DNA from: Yponomeuta sedellus | Lineage: Eukaryota; Arthropoda; Insecta; Lepidoptera; Yponomeutidae | DNA: 64,000 nt | Direction: 5' to 3' | Assembly: GCA_934045075.1 (NCBI GenBank) | Contig: OW203726.1 | Location: 12,250,037-12,314,036 of the forward strand | In this document: piece by piece, positions 61,702 through 64,000 of the stretch | Position numbering within the stretch: the first letter of the stretch is position 1 | Layout of the letters: each line of letters begins with the position of its first letter | The notes under the pieces: generated by a model | Seen by the model: the letters and a program-made list of their open reading frames with translations, nothing else | Database searches by the model: none | Told to the model about the DNA's origin: nothing | Made by a program: the position numbers and the translations under genes

Positions 61702-64000
61702 GTAAGTTTCTGAAACCTTGACGCTAACCGTTGAAAGTGCCTTATCGCATTATGTTTAGGTAGTTAGGAAATTTTGCTGAAAATAAAAATTGCCGAAGTG
61801 GAAGTGTCTGTGCGCAGTTGAAAGTGCGCACTTAACACGAAACTGGGTCAGTAGTGGCACCGCCTCTTTATCGAACGGCTCCTGTCGCCGCTACTTATCC
61901 AAAATAAACTCTCCTACAAAGGACGCAGCTCTCAAAATGTGTTGGCATCCACCTCCCATTGCATGCACCTGTGAAGAGGAAAATGCATTTCCTCATCACA
62001 TTATTTGCATATTTTGGGGTCTCACTGAAAATGGGGTGGTTCAATTCACGGTACGCCCTCGCTGGCTTGCTGCTATCGAATTGTGACTGTTTTAAATGTG
62101 TACCAGGCGGCTATTTGAAGCTTTTGTGACCCAGACAGCTATAAATAAATATAGGGTTGAATCAATGTCTGTACTAATAAGTTTATCTTTGCATTGTAAC
62201 AGTCTACGAGCGAAGAAATGTCAAACACGGCGGTTCCGGGGCGCACAGGAAGCCACGGCGGCGCGGCAACTAGTGGCGCAGGCGCCTATGACGTCACACG
62301 GATGCGTGAGGAAGAGTTCGAGAAGCTCAACGTGTACATAGTACCGGATGTTCAATGCGAGCCTGGTACCCCGAATCGAGCCGAAAGAACGCTTCCCATT
62401 AGCTTGGCGCTCCGACCCTCTGCTGTTCTCTCGACACCCAACACACCGGTGTGTAGAATTTATGGATGGTACTTTACGATTTTTCTTCGTTTGAACCTTT
62501 CTAATTCATTTATTCTTCCAGACGGAGGGTGTGTGGAGTATAGGAGTGATACCACGCGGCACGCGCTTCGGTCCTTTTGAGGGCACGCGCACGCCTAACA
62601 AACCGAATGACAAAATCTCCTGGCGGTATTACTGGAGGGTAAGTAAATAACAACCGTTAATAATGTATTAACTTAACATTTCACCAAACAACTCATCATA
62701 ACAAGTTATTAAACACTAACTGATCACTCTCTTGGTCTTCCTTAAACTATCTCTAATAAATTCACTCCACTCTTTCACTTCAAAGAATTATATTAATAAG
62801 AACTAAGTAGTTTGTACCTCTTCACAATACCTCTTAATTTCATCTTGTCCATGCAAAGATGGATGGAAACCGAAAGCCTTCATGCGAACATCAATTCCTT
62901 CTTTGCACTAACATAAATCTTTCTATTTTGGGTCAGGTGCAAGAAACTGTGCGACATCATACTTATGGCAATATCAAGGTGAGATGGGCTTTACTTTCTT
63001 TTTCTATGGTGACGGCTTCCTGTAGTATACGTCAAATGAATCAACATTAGTGTAGCAGAGTACGCGAGTATGACAAATGAATTGTCTCGCATCAGAGTTA
63101 ATGAATAACATTACGTCTCGTCCTTGGCTGCAGTAAGGCAGTTCGATATCAGCTGCACGCGCGATGTAAATACTCTACACGTGCCACGTGCTCCCAGGAT
63201 CGCGTGCTGCCTCTTTATATTGTGTGTAGTGTGAAACAACATTAGTTCCATATTCACTACAGTCGTATAAGTTGTGACGGAAATCGTATAAGTTGTGACA
63301 AAATTCGCTGCGGTCTATCGTGTCCTTCTTAGACCTCAGAATATTCAAACGTAGTTCTGGTATCCACATTTACAGTTCAGTTCCACATTTACATTTAGAT
63401 GTAAGAATCATATGTTACACAAAGTTAATAGAGCATTATCCATTACAGATATTCAACGATAGTGACTATTATTACCTGGATGGATCGGATACCAGTGTAG
63501 CGAACTGGATGCGGTACGTGGCGTCTGCTTACTCGCTTTCTGTCATGAACCTCGTGGCGTGCCAGCATCAGGAGCATATCTACTTTTACACCATCAGGTA
63601 ATTAACTTCACTTGCACATTTCACTTTCACGAAAAAAAATACTTAGGAACTTGTGCTGAAAGATGCTTTGTCTATTTTCCACAGAGACATCATGCCTAAC
63701 GAAGAACTCATGGTGTGGTATTGCAAAGATTTCGCAACAAGGCTCGGCTACGATATTGATCCTGAACGAGCTACCTATTCTATCTGTAAGTATAAAAACA
63801 TTTTTAAACTTGTGAAAATACTGTAGAGTAATTCTTTTTATGTCAATTCTAAAATTTGTATAAAATGACAATTTGATTTCTATTACAGGCAAGGAAGAAA
63901 CCATTAAGAAAGCCTACGGCTTGCCACCAGCTCCCGTTCATCCAGAAATAGCGATCAATCACATGAAGTACGTCCTAGGATTAACAAGTGCTAAGGAGTT
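61693..64000 (+). CDS. Blimp-1: Blimp-1 (PRDM1 orthologue), 5' six exons, continues off the window
   Basis: Encodes the N-terminus and PR/SET domain of a Blimp-1-type zinc-finger transcriptional repressor. The six joined exons (61693-61701, 62203-62448, 62522-62638, 63449-63597, 63685-63785, 63889-64000) give 244 codons plus 2 nt. Residues 1-85 are variable; the PR domain spans about 86-207. Motifs seen: GTRFGPFEG (98-106), NWMRYV (143-148), NLVACQ (158-163), IYFYTIR (168-174) and NEELMVWYC (179-187), the arrangement of vertebrate PRDM1. PR domains lack the NHxC motif of active SET methyltransferases, and none is seen. The C2H2 fingers must lie to the right. Blimp-1 is a nuclear repressor; in insects it is ecdysone-responsive and times metamorphic gene expression (known for Drosophila, not shown here). 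All junctions are GT-AG and keep the frame. Confidence 0.93.
62203..62448 (+). CDS. Blimp-1: Blimp-1 coding exon 2
   Basis: Acceptor TTGCATTGTAACAG ends at 62202; donor ACCG|GTGTGT at 62449. 82 codons, phase 0 on both sides. Includes EEEFEKLNVYIVPDVQCEPG and AERTLPISLALRPSA, which align with the region just before the PR domain of PRDM1. Confidence 0.85.
62522..62638 (+). CDS. Blimp-1: Blimp-1 coding exon 3, start of PR domain
   Basis: Acceptor TTATTCTTCCAG; donor GG|GTAAGT. 39 codons, phase 0 both sides. GVWSIGVIPRGTRFGPFEG and ISWRYYWR. Confidence 0.92.
62937..62978 (+). CDS. Blimp-1: Candidate 42-nt alternative microexon in the PR domain
   Basis: Lies in the 810-bp intron between exons 3 and 4. 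It has a branch-like CACTAAC at 62907-62913, a T-rich stretch and the acceptor TTTTGGGTCAG ending at 62936. It encodes VQETVRHHTYGNIK (14 codons, no stop) and is followed by the donor AAG|GTGAGA. It is phase 0/0, so it would insert 14 residues between YYWR and IFND without changing the frame. PRDM1 proteins I know have no insert here, so it would be an optional exon. A chance match of splice signals cannot be excluded. Confidence 0.35.
63449..63597 (+). CDS. Blimp-1: Blimp-1 coding exon 4, PR domain core
   Basis: Acceptor TATCCATTACAG; donor CAG|GTAATT. 149 nt, ends with two bases of an Arg codon. YYYLDGSDTSVANWMRYVAS and MNLVACQHQEHIYFYTI. Confidence 0.95.
63685..63785 (+). CDS. Blimp-1: Blimp-1 coding exon 5, end of PR domain
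   Basis: Acceptor TCTATTTTCCACAG; donor TCT|GTAAGT. Completes the Arg codon and reads DIMPNEELMVWYCKDFATRL, the closing PR-domain motif. Confidence 0.95.
63889..64000 (+). CDS. Blimp-1: Blimp-1 coding exon 6 (cut by window end)
   Basis: Acceptor TTCTATTACAG. Completes a Cys codon, then KEETIKKAYGLPPAPVHPEI and more; still open at 64000. It is the linker after the PR domain. Confidence 0.9.

Noticed and set aside
62859..63050. 63-codon frame as a Blimp-1 exon
   Set aside because: Only the 42-nt part 62937-62978 is bounded by splice signals; the rest reads through intron.

Overview
The window looks like a lepidopteran (moth or butterfly) nuclear genome, read mainly as the far-upstream and 5' part of one real protein gene. 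The evidence is an AT-rich background, insect-type introns, a PR/SET gene with the Blimp-1 (PRDM1) signature, and dense decayed copies of repeat types I recognise from Lepidoptera. The species cannot be fixed from the sequence.

Layout. 1-19900 is gene-poor DNA full of old SINE and LINE fragments. 19905-20450 is a remnant of the C-terminal domain of a non-LTR retrotransposon. It runs into a 110-bp palindrome (20455-20564) and then an approximately 8.49-kb pure tetranucleotide array (20566-29051, about 2,120 GACA units). This array is the most striking object in the window. 29060-35060 holds further repeats, a possible first coding exon on the minus strand (32223-32254, ending in a strong splice donor), and a five-copy tandem array of about 237 bp (33287-34345), half of which comes from a retrotransposon. 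35100-53240 is non-coding with foldback elements, nested SINE insertions and a (CATA)n array at the 3' end of an RTE-like element. 54160-58340 contains CpG-rich blocks that may include a promoter. 61624-64000 carries the first six exons of Blimp-1 on the plus strand; the gene runs off the right edge. A good candidate 42-nt in-frame microexon lies inside its PR domain.

Repeat names used here are local. LINE-A: jockey/CR1-like. RTE-C: RTE-like, with a (TATG) tail. SINE-1: tRNA-like head, ends in TTAGTGCATT. SINE-2: tRNA-like head, tail with TAGCACCTATAAC on one strand. Family B: abundant SINE-like repeat containing GAGAGAAGGCC. Family D: 3' end GCCCCAGCAGTGGGGAC. Family E: LINE piece with TTCCCGCGGGTGTCGTAA and ending GTCCAGCAGTGGAC. 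Family G: element starting GGCCAAGTG and ending near GGTACGGAACCCT.

Two processes seem to have shaped the locus. One is retrotransposon tails growing into microsatellites. The other is repeated formation of snap-back (inverted) duplications, seen in at least ten near-perfect hairpins and in SINE-1 copies that carry an inverted copy of their own 3' half. No bacterial-type system, CRISPR array or functional rRNA/tRNA gene was found.
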